Below are positions 26,318-35,053 of a stretch of 64,000 bases of DNA, one piece after another (the first letter of the stretch is position 1; the number at the start of each line of letters is the position of its first letter). This stretch comes from Mycolicibacter hiberniae (lineage in GTDB: Bacteria > Actinomycetota > Actinomycetes > Mycobacteriales > Mycobacteriaceae): assembly GCF_010729485.1 (NCBI RefSeq), contig NZ_AP022609.1:2914001-2978000 (forward strand), written 5' to 3'. Under the pieces are notes generated by a model that saw only the letters and a list, made by a program, of their open reading frames with translations, was not told the DNA's origin and did no database searches. A program made the position numbers and the translations under genes.

Positions 26318-27487
26318 CTACTTCGCTGCCGGCGAGTAGTTCGGCTTGCCCAGGCCCAGGACGTACTGGGCGATCATATTGCGGAAGACCTCCAGGGTGC
26401 CGCCGTAGATGCCGACCAGCGGCGCGAACCGGAACACGTATTCCGAGGCACCGCCGTCGATGGCCCCGTCGGTATCGATCGGCAGCGCCGATGCGCTTCC
26501 GAGCAGGTCCATCAGATCCGGCGAGACGTCCCGCATGGCCTGCGCCAGGGCCACCCGCCCGAATATCGAGGGCGTCGAAAGGGAGGCCTCCACCCGGGCG
26601 GCGGCCCGTCCCAGCCGGTAGGCCACCGAGCGGTCGGCAATACTGCCCGATCGCCCGGCCACTTCGCCGGCCTTGTCCACGGCCACCGCCATGAAGTTGG
26701 CCTGGTGCATCATGATCGAGACGTCGGCCAATCCGTCGGCGGCGGCATCCACCGCGCCATGTTCGACGTTGAGAGGCTCACGCAACACTGTCCAGCCACC
26801 GTTGACCTCTCCGAGCCGGTACTTGTCGTCGACGCGCACGTCGCTGTAGTAGACGATGTTGGTGCGGTCTCCGTCGACGGTGCGCAGGCCCTGGATCTCG
26901 ATGCCCGGGGAGTCCAAGGGCACCAGGAACATGGTCAGGCTCTTGTGTTTCCGCGCGTCCGGATCGGTGTTGGTGATCAGGAAGACGTACTGGCAGTTGT
27001 GCGCGCCGGTGGTGAACATCTTGGAGCCGTTGATAATCCAGTTGTCCCCGTCGCGCACCGCGCGGGTTTTGCAGGTCGCGACGTCCGAACCGCCTTCGGG
27101 TTCGGTGTAACCCAGACACAGCCTGATGTGGCCGCTGAAGACCCCTGGCAGGATCTCCTCGCACAGCTCGGGCGAGCCGAAGGAGGCGACCGACCGGGCC
27201 ACCATCGACGTGGTTCCCCAGGTGACCCAAGGGACGTGCGCGCGACGTTTCTCCAGCTCCCAGATGCGCCGGCGCACTCGGGTGAAGCCACCGTCGTCCT
27301 CGGTTTTCCACTCCGCTTCCAGGTAGCCTGCGGCGCCGAGAGCCAGGTGCACGCCCTCGTCGAAGTTGTCCCCGGTCTCGCGGTCTCGGCGCTTGACCGC
27401 CTCGGTGACATGAGTGGCCAGGAACGCGCGCACCTCCTCGCGAAAAGCCAGGTCCTCGTCGGTCAGCTGCGGTTGTGAGAAGTCCAT
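26318..27487 (-). CDS. Acyl-CoA dehydrogenase, FadE26-like subunit
   Basis: This 389-residue acyl-CoA dehydrogenase has the FAD/substrate segments LCLGYTEPEGGSDVATCKTRA and INGSKMFTTGAHNCQYVFL, and the C-terminal GGTLEVFRNMIAQYVLGLGKP. It lies 27 bp after a second, more divergent dehydrogenase gene. In mycobacteria such pairs (FadE26/27, FadE28/29) form alpha2beta2 enzymes for bulky steroid-like CoA esters, with one subunit binding FAD. I infer that these two form one complex that introduces an alpha,beta double bond. It is the last gene of the operon that starts at 33155 and converges on AraC. Confidence 0.86.
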   Translation of the reverse strand: MDFSQPQLTDEDLAFREEVRAFLATHVTEAVKRRDRETGDNFDEGVHLALGAAGYLEAEWKTEDDGGFTRVRRRIWELEKRRAHVPWVTWGTTSMVARSVASFGSPELCEEILPGVFSGHIRLCLGYTEPEGGSDVATCKTRAVRDGDNWIINGSKMFTTGAHNCQYVFLITNTDPDARKHKSLTMFLVPLDSPGIEIQGLRTVDGDRTNIVYYSDVRVDDKYRLGEVNGGWTVLREPLNVEHGAVDAAADGLADVSIMMHQANFMAVAVDKAGEVAGRSGSIADRSVAYRLGRAAARVEASLSTPSIFGRVALAQAMRDVSPDLMDLLGSASALPIDTDGAIDGGASEYVFRFAPLVGIYGGTLEVFRNMIAQYVLGLGKPNYSPAAK

Positions 27488-27514
27488 GATGCTCCCGTTC
27501 TGCTGGGTTGCGCG

Positions 27515-28579
27515 CTAGGCGGTTTCGCGGGCGGCGATGATGTCGGCGATGTGACATGCGCTGGCGCCGGGGTCGCCTCCGGCCAGCGGCCAGCCACGGG
27601 CCCGCACCAGATAGGCGGTGGCCGCGGCTTCTGCCGAAACCCCCAGTCCGCCTTGGATGTGTACCGCCATGGTGGCGGCCTTGGCGGCCTCCTCGGCCAT
27701 GAAGACGAACGCCGAGGCGGCCAGTTCCGGGCGCTCGTCGGGCTCGTTGTCCATGAACCACCCCGCCCGGTAGGACAGGTTGCGTCCCGAGGCGACGGTG
27801 ATCGCCATGTTCGCCAAGGGGTGCGAGATGGCCTGCAGGGTGCCGATCGGCACCCCGAGGGTGTAGCGGGTCTTGGCGAACTCCGCGGCGATCGTCATGG
27901 TCTGCTCCACCATCCCGACGAGCGCCGAGGCGGTCAGCAGTCGCCATTCATCCAGCGCACGCTGGTATTCGGCCAGCGCCGCGGGACCGCGGCCCAGCAC
28001 CCTGCGGGTGTCGGCGTCAGCGGGGTCGACCCAGGCCATCGGCAACCGGCCGATGTTGTCGACGCGTGCCGGGCGGGTGCCGAAGGAAAGGAGAACCACC
28101 TCTTGATTGTCGGGGCCATCGCGCACGATGACCGTGTCGGCGATCGACCCGGTCGGTAGCAGCCGGGGGCCCGCCACCGCGTCCTGGTGCGGATCGAACG
28201 CGACCAGGCGCGTCCCGCCGACGATCTCGGCGGTTTCGTCAGCGTCCGGTGACAATCCGGATAGCCGGTTCAAAAGCCTTGTGGCGCAGACCTGGTCGAC
28301 CCAGGGTACTGGCGCCAAGCAACGGCCGATCTCCTCGGCTACCAGCACAAGATCGACCAGGGTCGCACCGTCGCCGCCGGCAGCCTCCGGCAACGCCATG
28401 GTGGTGGCACCCATCGCGCACAGCCGCTCCCACAGGTTCTTGTCGAAGCCGGATTCTTCTGCGGCGCGCACCGTTTCGATTCCGCAGTGGGTGGCGAAGA
28501 ACTGCCCGTAGGCGGCCTGCAGGGCAACGTGGTCCTCGGTCAGGCTGTAATCCAGCCTGCGCAGTTCGAAGCGATCCAT
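27515..28579 (-). CDS. Acyl-CoA dehydrogenase, FadE27-like subunit
   Basis: This 354-residue acyl-CoA dehydrogenase relative is shorter and more divergent than its neighbour. It shows LPEAAGGDGATLVDLVLVAEEIG, TRYTLGVPIGTLQAISHPLANMAI, and HIQGGLGVSAEAAATAYLVRARGW at the C-terminus. The weak FAD-contact region and the close spacing to the FadE26-like gene fit the second subunit of an alpha2beta2 dehydrogenase. AGGAGAGCTGAG directly before the ATG at 28579 decides the start. Its start is 1 bp from the stop of the preceding amidohydrolase. No other role is evident. Confidence 0.85.
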   Translation of the reverse strand: MDRFELRRLDYSLTEDHVALQAAYGQFFATHCGIETVRAAEESGFDKNLWERLCAMGATTMALPEAAGGDGATLVDLVLVAEEIGRCLAPVPWVDQVCATRLLNRLSGLSPDADETAEIVGGTRLVAFDPHQDAVAGPRLLPTGSIADTVIVRDGPDNQEVVLLSFGTRPARVDNIGRLPMAWVDPADADTRRVLGRGPAALAEYQRALDEWRLLTASALVGMVEQTMTIAAEFAKTRYTLGVPIGTLQAISHPLANMAITVASGRNLSYRAGWFMDNEPDERPELAASAFVFMAEEAAKAATMAVHIQGGLGVSAEAAATAYLVRARGWPLAGGDPGASACHIADIIAARETA

Positions 28580-28580
28580 C

Positions 28581-29423
28581 TCAGCTCTCCTGTTCGGGTA
28601 CGGCGCCGCGTTCGGCGAAGAAGAAATCGGCGGCATTGCGGTAGAGGTATCGGTCGAGAACCTCAGGGGGCAGGTCCAGAGCGCGAGCCTCGGGCACCAC
28701 CCGGTCCATGCGGAGCACCGGCCAGTCCGAGGCGAAGATGATCTTGTCGGCGCCCCGGGTCCGCAGGAAGTGCAACAGGGCCTCCGGCAGCCGCTTGGGC
28801 GACCAGGCCGAGGTCATCAACCGCAGGTTGCGGTATTTGAGGAGCATGCGGACGGCGACGTCCCACCAGGGGTCGGCGCCGTGGATCATGCACAGCCGCA
28901 GTTCGGGGAACCGCACGCAGACCCGGTCGAGGTGGATCGGATGCTGGACCTCGCCGGGGACCGGCGGGCCCGGGATACCGGTGTTGACGCACAGCGGCAG
29001 ATCCAGTTCGGCGCACTTGGCATACAGCGGGTAGTAGACCGCGTCGCTCGGCGGGTACTGGCCGTCGCCCCAGAAGCTGGGACCCACCACGGTGTAGACC
29101 ACCGGCAGATCGTTGGCGACGGCGCTCAGTTCCCGCAGCGCGGGTACCGGCCGCAGCAGGTTCACGCCGCCCATCGCCAGCGCGAACCGATCAGGCCGGG
29201 CCGCCACGAACTTTCGCGCGGTCACCGACGGTTTGACCAGGTTGTCCATCAGGACGGCCTTGGTCACCCCGTTGGCGTCCATCTCGTCGAGCAGCGCCGA
29301 CATGTCAACGGGCGCGAACATCGACGCCGGCCCCTTGAAGTAGTCGTCACGCGCGCGAACCATCCATCCGGGCTGTTCGCTCTCGCCGAAGTGCACATTG
29401 ACCAGGCAGTCGATGGCTTTCAT
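28581..29423 (-). CDS. Amidohydrolase-2 family protein with degenerate N-terminal metal motif
   Basis: This 280-residue protein is a short member of the ACMSD-like amidohydrolase family. The later motifs are present: PLCVNTGIPGPPVPGE, LCMIHGADPWWDVAVRML and the strand-8 aspartate in IIFASDWPVLRMDRVV. The usual opening IDCHVH is replaced by AIDCLVNVHFG, so the HxH metal pair is lost or shifted. It may be a decarboxylase or lyase working with an altered metal site, or a non-hydrolytic relative. It overlaps the upstream CoA-ligase stop by 4 bp, which places it firmly inside the operon. Confidence 0.82.
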   Translation of the reverse strand: MKAIDCLVNVHFGESEQPGWMVRARDDYFKGPASMFAPVDMSALLDEMDANGVTKAVLMDNLVKPSVTARKFVAARPDRFALAMGGVNLLRPVPALRELSAVANDLPVVYTVVGPSFWGDGQYPPSDAVYYPLYAKCAELDLPLCVNTGIPGPPVPGEVQHPIHLDRVCVRFPELRLCMIHGADPWWDVAVRMLLKYRNLRLMTSAWSPKRLPEALLHFLRTRGADKIIFASDWPVLRMDRVVPEARALDLPPEVLDRYLYRNAADFFFAERGAVPEQES

Positions 29424-31057
29424 GATCGCTCGCTCACGGGCATGGCAACCCCTTCATTCGCCTGTCGTTTGGCCCAGCGGTAGTCGGCCTTCCCGTTGCC
29501 CAGACGGCGCACCTGCGGCACCAGGAGGAACGCCTTGGGAACCTTGAATCCGGCCAGCGCAGCTCGGCAGTGGGCATCCAACTGTTCGCCGATGACCGCC
29601 GAATCGGGTTGCGCAGCAACCAGTGCGACCAGTTCTTCGCCCCACCGCGCACTGGGTCGCCCCACCACCAGCGCGTCGGCCACTGCCGGATGCGCGCGCA
29701 GCACATCTTCGACCTCCTCGACGAACACCTTCTCCCCACCGGTGTTGACCACCAGCGCGTCCCGGCCGAACAGTCGTAGCGTGCCGTCTTTCTCGATGCC
29801 GGCGCGATCACCGGAGATCACCACCCGTTGCCCGTCGATCTGCCCGAAGGTACGCCGCGTCGCGTCGGCGTCGTCGAAGTATCCGAGCGGGATCCGCCCG
29901 GTCCGCACCGCCCAGCCGACCTCGGCGTCACCGGGACGCAGGAACCGGGTCCGGTCATCCGATACCACCGATCCCCCTTCCCTCAGGTCGAAGGTGTCGC
30001 GGCGCTGGTCTCGTTGACTGCGACCGAAGCCCAGATTCCCGGTCTCCGAGGAGCCGTAGCCGTTGATCAGGGTGATCTGCGGAAGCAGCCGCAGCAGCTC
30101 TGCCTGATACAACGGATTCGTTGCGGCGCCGCCCGTTGCGATCGAGTGCAGGGACGTCAAATCGTAGGTCTCCCGGTGCAGCTCGGCGACCAGGGGTGCG
30201 GCGTAGGCGTCGCCCACCATGGTCATCAGACCGACTTTCTCGCGTGCGGCGATTTCCAACACCGTGCGGGGGTCGAATCCGGTGCGGGTGTCGTTGAGGA
30301 TCACCGTCTGCCCGCTCAGAATGGCCGAGAACGCAGTCCACATCCCAGCGGCGTGCATCAGTGGCGACAGCGCGAACCAGGGCGGACCGGCATGCTGCAC
30401 CTTCTGGTGGATCTCTGCCGCACAACTGTGGTCATCGCCGGTCATCGACGAGACGTAGACATCGCTTTGCCGCCACAACACCCCCTTGGGGCGCCCGGTC
30501 GTTCCGCCGGTGCAGATCATCAGCAGATCGTCGGGAGACGGCGCCCGCGCTTGGTCGGTGTCGCCCAGCGCCAGGGCGTCGTCCAGCGACACCGCCGGCA
30601 GGTCCGAGCCCCCGGTGTCGCCGCCGTCGCCGATCCGGATCAGCAGTTCGGCGCCGGATTCGCGCAGCACGGCTGCGAACTTCGCCTCCAAACACGCGTG
30701 GTAGATGACCGCCCGCGGTCGCAGATACGCGAAGAGGTCGCCGGCCTCGGCCGGCGTGTAGTAATGGTTGACGTTGACCGGGACCGTGCGCGCCTTGAGA
30801 CAGCCGATCACCATGTCGGGGTAGCGATCGTTGTGCATGAGCAGCGCAACCCGGTCTTGACCGCACTCCCAGTCCTGCAACTCCGCGCGCTCACGCCACG
30901 CGCCGAGACCGCGGCCGGCCAGGTAATTGGCCAGTCGGCGGGTGCACTCGGCGGATTCGGCGAAGGTAGTGCGCCGGTCCCCGCAGATCGTCATGGTCCG
31001 GTCGGGCACGACCTCGGCGATCGCGTCGAGGACGGCGCCGAGTGTCCATTCGCGCAC
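29420..31057 (-). CDS. Acyl-CoA synthetase (FadD17/FadD19-like)
   Basis: This 545-residue ligase activates an acid to its CoA ester. Motifs are MICTGGTTGRPKGVLWRQ for ATP phosphates, NGYGSSETGNLG, ISGDRAGIEKDG, and the C-terminal NTGGEKVFVEEVE and NGKADYRWAKRQ. It is clearly related to the ligase at 2937; both share an unusual insertion in the N-terminal domain (WRERAELQDWECGQDRV here) just before the loop preceding the second strand. The GTG at 31057 stands 2 bp after the amidohydrolase stop. It is the third gene of the 33155-26318 operon, upstream of the FadE26/27-like pair, so it probably supplies that pair with a CoA ester. Confidence 0.88.
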   Translation of the reverse strand: MREWTLGAVLDAIAEVVPDRTMTICGDRRTTFAESAECTRRLANYLAGRGLGAWRERAELQDWECGQDRVALLMHNDRYPDMVIGCLKARTVPVNVNHYYTPAEAGDLFAYLRPRAVIYHACLEAKFAAVLRESGAELLIRIGDGGDTGGSDLPAVSLDDALALGDTDQARAPSPDDLLMICTGGTTGRPKGVLWRQSDVYVSSMTGDDHSCAAEIHQKVQHAGPPWFALSPLMHAAGMWTAFSAILSGQTVILNDTRTGFDPRTVLEIAAREKVGLMTMVGDAYAAPLVAELHRETYDLTSLHSIATGGAATNPLYQAELLRLLPQITLINGYGSSETGNLGFGRSQRDQRRDTFDLREGGSVVSDDRTRFLRPGDAEVGWAVRTGRIPLGYFDDADATRRTFGQIDGQRVVISGDRAGIEKDGTLRLFGRDALVVNTGGEKVFVEEVEDVLRAHPAVADALVVGRPSARWGEELVALVAAQPDSAVIGEQLDAHCRAALAGFKVPKAFLLVPQVRRLGNGKADYRWAKRQANEGVAMPVSERS

Positions 31058-31059
31058 CG

Positions 31060-32310
31060 TCAGACCGAAGCTGCCGGGTGGGCGACGCCCGGTGCGGAAC
31101 GGTTCTGATTACCTAGCAGGGTTAGTGCATTGTCTCGCATCACCATTCGGGTATCTTCTACGCTGAACTCAGGAAACTGCGGTATGTCTGCGGTGAAGGT
31201 CGTCGGGTCGGCCAGGCCCTCACCGTGCGGCCAGTCCGAGCCGAACAGGATCTTGTCAACGCCAATGGTGTCGGCTAGCAGCTTCACGTCATCCTCGTAG
31301 TAGGGGGCAATCCAGACGTTGTTGCGCAGCTGCTCGATCGGATCTTCCTTGTAGTGGTAGGGCGCATTGTTGGCCGACTTCTTCAACCGCTTGATCAGCC
31401 GATAGACGAAGTACGAGCCGTTCTCGATGCTGACCACCTTGAGCTTGGGGTGACGGGTGAACACCTGGTGCACGATCATCGAGGCGATGGTGTCGTGGAT
31501 CGCGCGATCATCCATGATCACCATGTCCAGCGGGTCGCGCTTGCCGAATCCCTTGAACACACCGCTGCCGCCCCACAACGCCGGGATCGCCATGTAACCG
31601 GAGTCGGACAGGTGGAAGACGACTGCGACGCCCGCCTCGGCAAGACGCGCCCACACCGGGTCGTGCACCGGGTCACCGAGGGACCTGGGCCGAACCTCGC
31701 CGGGCACCGGCGCCGGGCGCACACACACCAGCTTGGCGCCGCGGCTGATCACGAATTCGACTTCCTCGACAGCCTTCTCGGGGTCGGCCAGAGAGATGAT
31801 CGGTGCGGATATCACGCGGCCGTCGGGGCGGTCGAAGCCCCAGTCCTCGTCGAGCCAAAGGTTGAACGCGTGCACCGAAGCCATGGTGGCGGGGATGTCG
31901 TGCTTGAGTCCCTCCTCCACGCCACAGGCGAAAGTCGGCAGCATAAACACCGTCTCCAGGCGTTGCCGGTCGAGCACCTGCACGCGGGCATCGCGGTTCT
32001 GGTATTCGGGATGCTCGGAGAGCCGGTCGACCCTCATCAACGACGCCGGATCCACACCTTCGGGGATCTCGCCGCGGAACAGCAGATCCAGGCAGCCGGG
32101 TTCGATGATCGGGTCGAAGCTCGGGTTCGGGATGAAGTGATTGACGACCCCGCCGAACACCGCCAGGGTCCGCTTGCCGTCCTGCACCATCTGGACACCG
32201 CGGCTGTGGAATTCTTTGGGCAGGTGCCGAGTGAAGGCATCCAGCGGCTCGTAGTAGTGGTTGTCGACATCGACGGCCAGGTACGGGAGTCGTTCACGTG
32301 CGGCAGTCAT
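31060..32310 (-). CDS. Amidohydrolase-2 family metal-dependent hydrolase
   Basis: This 416-residue TIM-barrel protein opens with YLAVDVDNHYYEPLDAFTRHLP, a VDxDNHxxEP form with one histidine in place of HxH. It has VVFHLSDSGY on the strand-5 side, VVSIENGSYFVYRLIKRLKK, and KILFGSDWPHGEGLADP with the conserved Asp. It is close in design to the paralogues at 16811 and 53706. It overlaps the upstream crotonase stop by 4 bp and precedes the FadD-like gene by 2 bp, so it belongs to one tightly coupled operon. The exact reaction is unknown. Ring hydrolysis and decarboxylation both occur in the family. Confidence 0.85.
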   Translation of the reverse strand: MTAARERLPYLAVDVDNHYYEPLDAFTRHLPKEFHSRGVQMVQDGKRTLAVFGGVVNHFIPNPSFDPIIEPGCLDLLFRGEIPEGVDPASLMRVDRLSEHPEYQNRDARVQVLDRQRLETVFMLPTFACGVEEGLKHDIPATMASVHAFNLWLDEDWGFDRPDGRVISAPIISLADPEKAVEEVEFVISRGAKLVCVRPAPVPGEVRPRSLGDPVHDPVWARLAEAGVAVVFHLSDSGYMAIPALWGGSGVFKGFGKRDPLDMVIMDDRAIHDTIASMIVHQVFTRHPKLKVVSIENGSYFVYRLIKRLKKSANNAPYHYKEDPIEQLRNNVWIAPYYEDDVKLLADTIGVDKILFGSDWPHGEGLADPTTFTADIPQFPEFSVEDTRMVMRDNALTLLGNQNRSAPGVAHPAASV

Positions 32311-33155
32311 GTGCTCAACCTTTCTCCAGTAAGGGGCGGGAAGTTGGGCGGTCGCTTCTGAAGGAAGCTGGTGACTCCCTCGATGACGTCGGGACGCGCC
32401 AGCGATTCGTACATCAGGGCTTCGGCGCGCGCGGTCACCGCGGCCACGTCATCGAGCGCGTCACCGTAGGCCTGTGCTTTGATCACCGCCAATGACGCCG
32501 GTGAGCAGTGCGCCGCGAGGTCTCGCGCGTAGTCCATGGCACGTTGCACCAGCAGGTCGGGCGCGACGACCTGGCTGACCAGGCCGAGCTCGCGGGCTTC
32601 CTCGGCGAGGAAGGTGCGCCCACTGAGCAGCAGGTCCATTGCCGCACCCCAGCCGGCCAGCCGCGGCAATATCCAGGAAATGCCGTATTCGGCGATCAGC
32701 CCCCGCCGGGTGAACGCGGTGGCGAACTTGGCCCCGGCGGCGGCGAACCGCACGTCGCACATCAGAGCGTGGGTGAGGCCGATCCCCACACACGAGCCGT
32801 TGATCGCCGCGATCACGGGTTTGCGCAGCTCGGTGAGGAAGTGCGGATGACGCTCTCCGACCAGCTGCGCCACATCGGTTCCGGCAGTGTCGGATTCGGG
32901 ATCTTGCAGGCCGCCGGCGGACCCCAGGTCGGCCCCGGCACAAAAGCCGCGGCCGCGGCCGGTCACCAGGATCGCTCGCACCGCGGGGTCCGCCTCGGCA
33001 TGGTCGATCGCGGCGTAGAAGCCCGCCGCGATATCAGGCCCCCAGGCGTTGAGACGCCGCGGGCGGTTGAAGGTGATCAGCGCAACGCCGTCGCTGACGT
33101 CGTAGAGCACGGGGGCGCCGGCGTCGACGAGGGTGTCATCGTCGGCAGCGGTCAT
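32307..33155 (-). CDS. Enoyl-CoA hydratase/isomerase family protein (crotonase)
   Basis: This 282-residue crotonase has VALITFNRPRRLNAWGP, the oxyanion-hole segment GRGFCAGADLGSAGG, and INGSCVGIGLTHALMCD. In the last, the first catalytic Glu position is Thr; the second acid may be the Glu in RRGLIAEYGISW. It therefore may be an isomerase, hydrolase or C-C lyase rather than a standard hydratase. It is the first gene of the six-gene operon (33155 to 26318) that also holds two amidohydrolases, a CoA ligase and a two-gene acyl-CoA dehydrogenase. A 21-bp operator lies 63 bp upstream. Confidence 0.87.
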   Translation of the reverse strand: MTAADDDTLVDAGAPVLYDVSDGVALITFNRPRRLNAWGPDIAAGFYAAIDHAEADPAVRAILVTGRGRGFCAGADLGSAGGLQDPESDTAGTDVAQLVGERHPHFLTELRKPVIAAINGSCVGIGLTHALMCDVRFAAAGAKFATAFTRRGLIAEYGISWILPRLAGWGAAMDLLLSGRTFLAEEARELGLVSQVVAPDLLVQRAMDYARDLAAHCSPASLAVIKAQAYGDALDDVAAVTARAEALMYESLARPDVIEGVTSFLQKRPPNFPPLTGERLST

Positions 33156-33217
33156 CGGTGCCGCACCTCCTCGCCCCGGATACCTTGCCGCCGTCGGGAG
33201 TCCGACTGGAACAGTTC

Positions 33218-33238
33218 TTACTGTATACCTTTCGGTAG
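33218..33238. promoter_or_regulatory. Operator, 21-bp inverted repeat
   Basis: The left half TTACTGTAT matches the consensus at 8 of 9 bases and the right half TTTCGGTAG at 6 of 9, with spacer ACC. An overlapping ACAGT, 4 bp, ACTGT palindrome starts at 33211. It is placed to control the six-gene operon starting with the crotonase at 33155. The remaining gap up to 33311 shows nothing else I can name. Confidence 0.6.
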
Positions 33239-33311
33239 CGCATTCCGCAACTGGCGTCCCGCCCGGCTAAACTGCCATGACTCCAGGTCAGGGGCATTTC
33301 CTGCCAGGTTG

Positions 33312-34109
33312 TCAGGTGAAATCCGAGCCGCCGTCGACGTTGACGTTGGCACCGGTCATGTAGGAGTTGCGGCGCGAGGCCAAAAAGGCCGCCACCGCGC
33401 CGACTTCGTCGGGCAGACCGGCCCGCGGCATCTGCGCCGGGTGGCCGAAGTGCTCGGCGATTACCTGCATCAGCCGGTAGGGGTCGTCACCGTCGGCTCC
33501 CTTGGAGCGGGCCCAGCCCACCAGCGCCTCGGAGGCAACGCTGCCGGGCGAGACCACGTTCACCAGAATCTCGTCGGGAGCCAGCAGCAGCGCCAGGTTC
33601 TTCGAGATGCTGTTCACCATCGCCTTGGCCGCCGTGTAGGCGACCAGGACGGTGCTCTGGCGCTGCGTCGACTGCGCCGAGAAGTTGACGATCCGGGCCC
33701 ATTCGGCATTGCGCAACAAGGGCAACGCAGCACGGACGGTATGCACCATCCCCATCGCACCCTGGTCGATCGCCCGGCGCCACTGGTCATCGTCGAGCTC
33801 GTCGAACGTGCCCTGCACGTCGGGTCCGGCCGCGTTGACCAAGATGTTGAGTTGGCCGCCCCAGCGGCTCCCGAGTTCAGCGAAGACCTGTTGCACCCGT
33901 TGCTCGTCCCCGGCGTCGGCGACCAGTGCGATCGCCTCCGGACTGCCGCGACCGCGCAGGTCCGCGCAGGCACGGTCCAGATCGGCGACACAGCGGGCCA
34001 TCACCGCTACCCGGGCCCCGTCGTCGGCCAGGCACCGGGCCGTGGCCAGTCCCATCCCCCGGCTCCCGCCGACGACGACGGCGCGTGCGTCGCGCAAACC
34101 CAGGTCCAT
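33312..34109 (-). CDS. Short-chain dehydrogenase/reductase
   Basis: This 265-residue SDR has the cofactor motif VVVGGSRGMGLATARCL, NAAGPD for the adenine region, the catalytic serine in IVNFSAQSTQR and the YxxxK pair in VAYTAAKAMVNSI. NVDGGSDFT closes it. It resembles the 3-oxoacyl reductase type and likely oxidises a beta-hydroxyacyl-CoA or ring alcohol. It lies 15 bp after a crotonase gene, a natural pair of hydration and then oxidation in beta-oxidation. The two form a short operon driven from the divergent promoter at 34887-35053. Confidence 0.87.
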   Translation of the reverse strand: MDLGLRDARAVVVGGSRGMGLATARCLADDGARVAVMARCVADLDRACADLRGRGSPEAIALVADAGDEQRVQQVFAELGSRWGGQLNILVNAAGPDVQGTFDELDDDQWRRAIDQGAMGMVHTVRAALPLLRNAEWARIVNFSAQSTQRQSTVLVAYTAAKAMVNSISKNLALLLAPDEILVNVVSPGSVASEALVGWARSKGADGDDPYRLMQVIAEHFGHPAQMPRAGLPDEVGAVAAFLASRRNSYMTGANVNVDGGSDFT

Positions 34110-34124
34110 ACGCCAGGCCCAGGG

Positions 34125-34886
34125 TCAGGCGCCGGTCCAGTTCGGGGCGCGCTTCTCGGCGAACGCGATGGCGCCTTCCTTGGCGTCGTGCGAGGTGAAG
34201 ACCGGCGCGATCAGTTCGCCCTGCTTCTTCCAGATCTCGTCCTGGCTCCAGCCGGCGGACTTCACCATGATCTCCTTCGTCACCGCTACGGCCAGCGGGC
34301 CGTTGGCGGTGATCCGCTCGGCCAGCGCGATGGCCCCGGCCAGCGCTTCACCGGGCTCGGTGAGCACGTTGACAAATCCCCACTCGGCGCCCTGTTCGGC
34401 GGTGAAGGTCTCACCGGTCAATGCCAATTCGAGGGCCTTCTGATACGGGATCCGGTGTGGCAGACGCAGTAGACCACCACCGGCCGCCACCAAGCCCCGC
34501 TTGACCTCCGGGATGCCGAATTTCGCGCCCTTGGCAGCGACCACCAGGTCAGTGGCCAGCACCAGTTCGGTGCCGCCGGCCACCGCGTGGCCCTCGACAG
34601 CGGAGATCAGCGGTTTGCGCGGCGGGCGCTCGGTGAAGCCGAGCCCGCGCCCGGGGACATAGGCCAACTCCCCGGCTGCGAACGCCTTGAGGTCCATCCC
34701 CGCACAGAAATTGCCGCCGGCCCCGGTGAGCACCCCGACCGACAACTCCGGGGTGTCGTCGAGCTCGTCGCAGGCCGCGGCCAAGCCCTCCGCGACGGCC
34801 TTGTTGGCCGCGTTGCGCGCCTCCGGACGATTGATCGTGATGACGAGAATCCGTCCACGACGCTCACGCAGCACCACTTCGGACAC
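34125..34886 (-). CDS. Enoyl-CoA hydratase family protein (crotonase, EchA-like)
   Basis: This 253-residue crotonase shows VITINRPEARNAANKAVAEGL, GGNFCAGMDLKAFAAGE and VEGHAVAGGTELVLATD, with one catalytic Glu (TELVLA). The second Glu position falls in KRGLVAAGGGLL and is not acidic. That arrangement is common in mycobacterial EchA proteins, whose reactions are often unassigned. The GTG at 34886 begins the gene. It probably hydrates or isomerises an unsaturated CoA ester, and the next gene could oxidise the product. An operator lies 42 bp upstream in the gap shared with a TetR gene. Confidence 0.87.
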   Translation of the reverse strand: MSEVVLRERRGRILVITINRPEARNAANKAVAEGLAAACDELDDTPELSVGVLTGAGGNFCAGMDLKAFAAGELAYVPGRGLGFTERPPRKPLISAVEGHAVAGGTELVLATDLVVAAKGAKFGIPEVKRGLVAAGGGLLRLPHRIPYQKALELALTGETFTAEQGAEWGFVNVLTEPGEALAGAIALAERITANGPLAVAVTKEIMVKSAGWSQDEIWKKQGELIAPVFTSHDAKEGAIAFAEKRAPNWTGA

Positions 34887-34927
34887 GGCTCACCCTTCAG
34901 ACGTTGGGGCACGATTTATCAAAATGC

Positions 34928-34948
34928 TTACCATATGGTTTACGGTAA
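34928..34948. promoter_or_regulatory. Operator between a crotonase and a TetR gene
   Basis: TTACCATAT (6 of 9), spacer GGT, TTACGGTAA (8 of 9). The outer TTACC/GGTAA bases form their own clean palindrome. It sits between the divergent crotonase (34886) and TetR (35054) genes, as expected for an autoregulated repressor. This suggests that the TetR reads the whole 21-bp family. Confidence 0.6.
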
Positions 34949-35053
34949 GAGAAGCTCAATGACCGGTGCCAGCGCCGGGTACAGGTAGGTTTGACGGCTA
35001 GGTTTAAGGGCGAAGAATCCGGCCGTGTCGACCAGAACTGGAGGTACCCCGCA

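Noticed and set aside
32508..34472. 654-codon plus-strand frame across two crotonases and an SDR
   Set aside because: It is antisense to three genes with intact motifs and tight operon spacing.
34928..34948. Possible KstR or KstR2 binding site
   Set aside because: The known motifs (TnnAACnnGTTnnA and AnCAAGnnCTTGnT) do not match. The half-sites belong to the TTACTGTAA/TTACAGTAA family instead.
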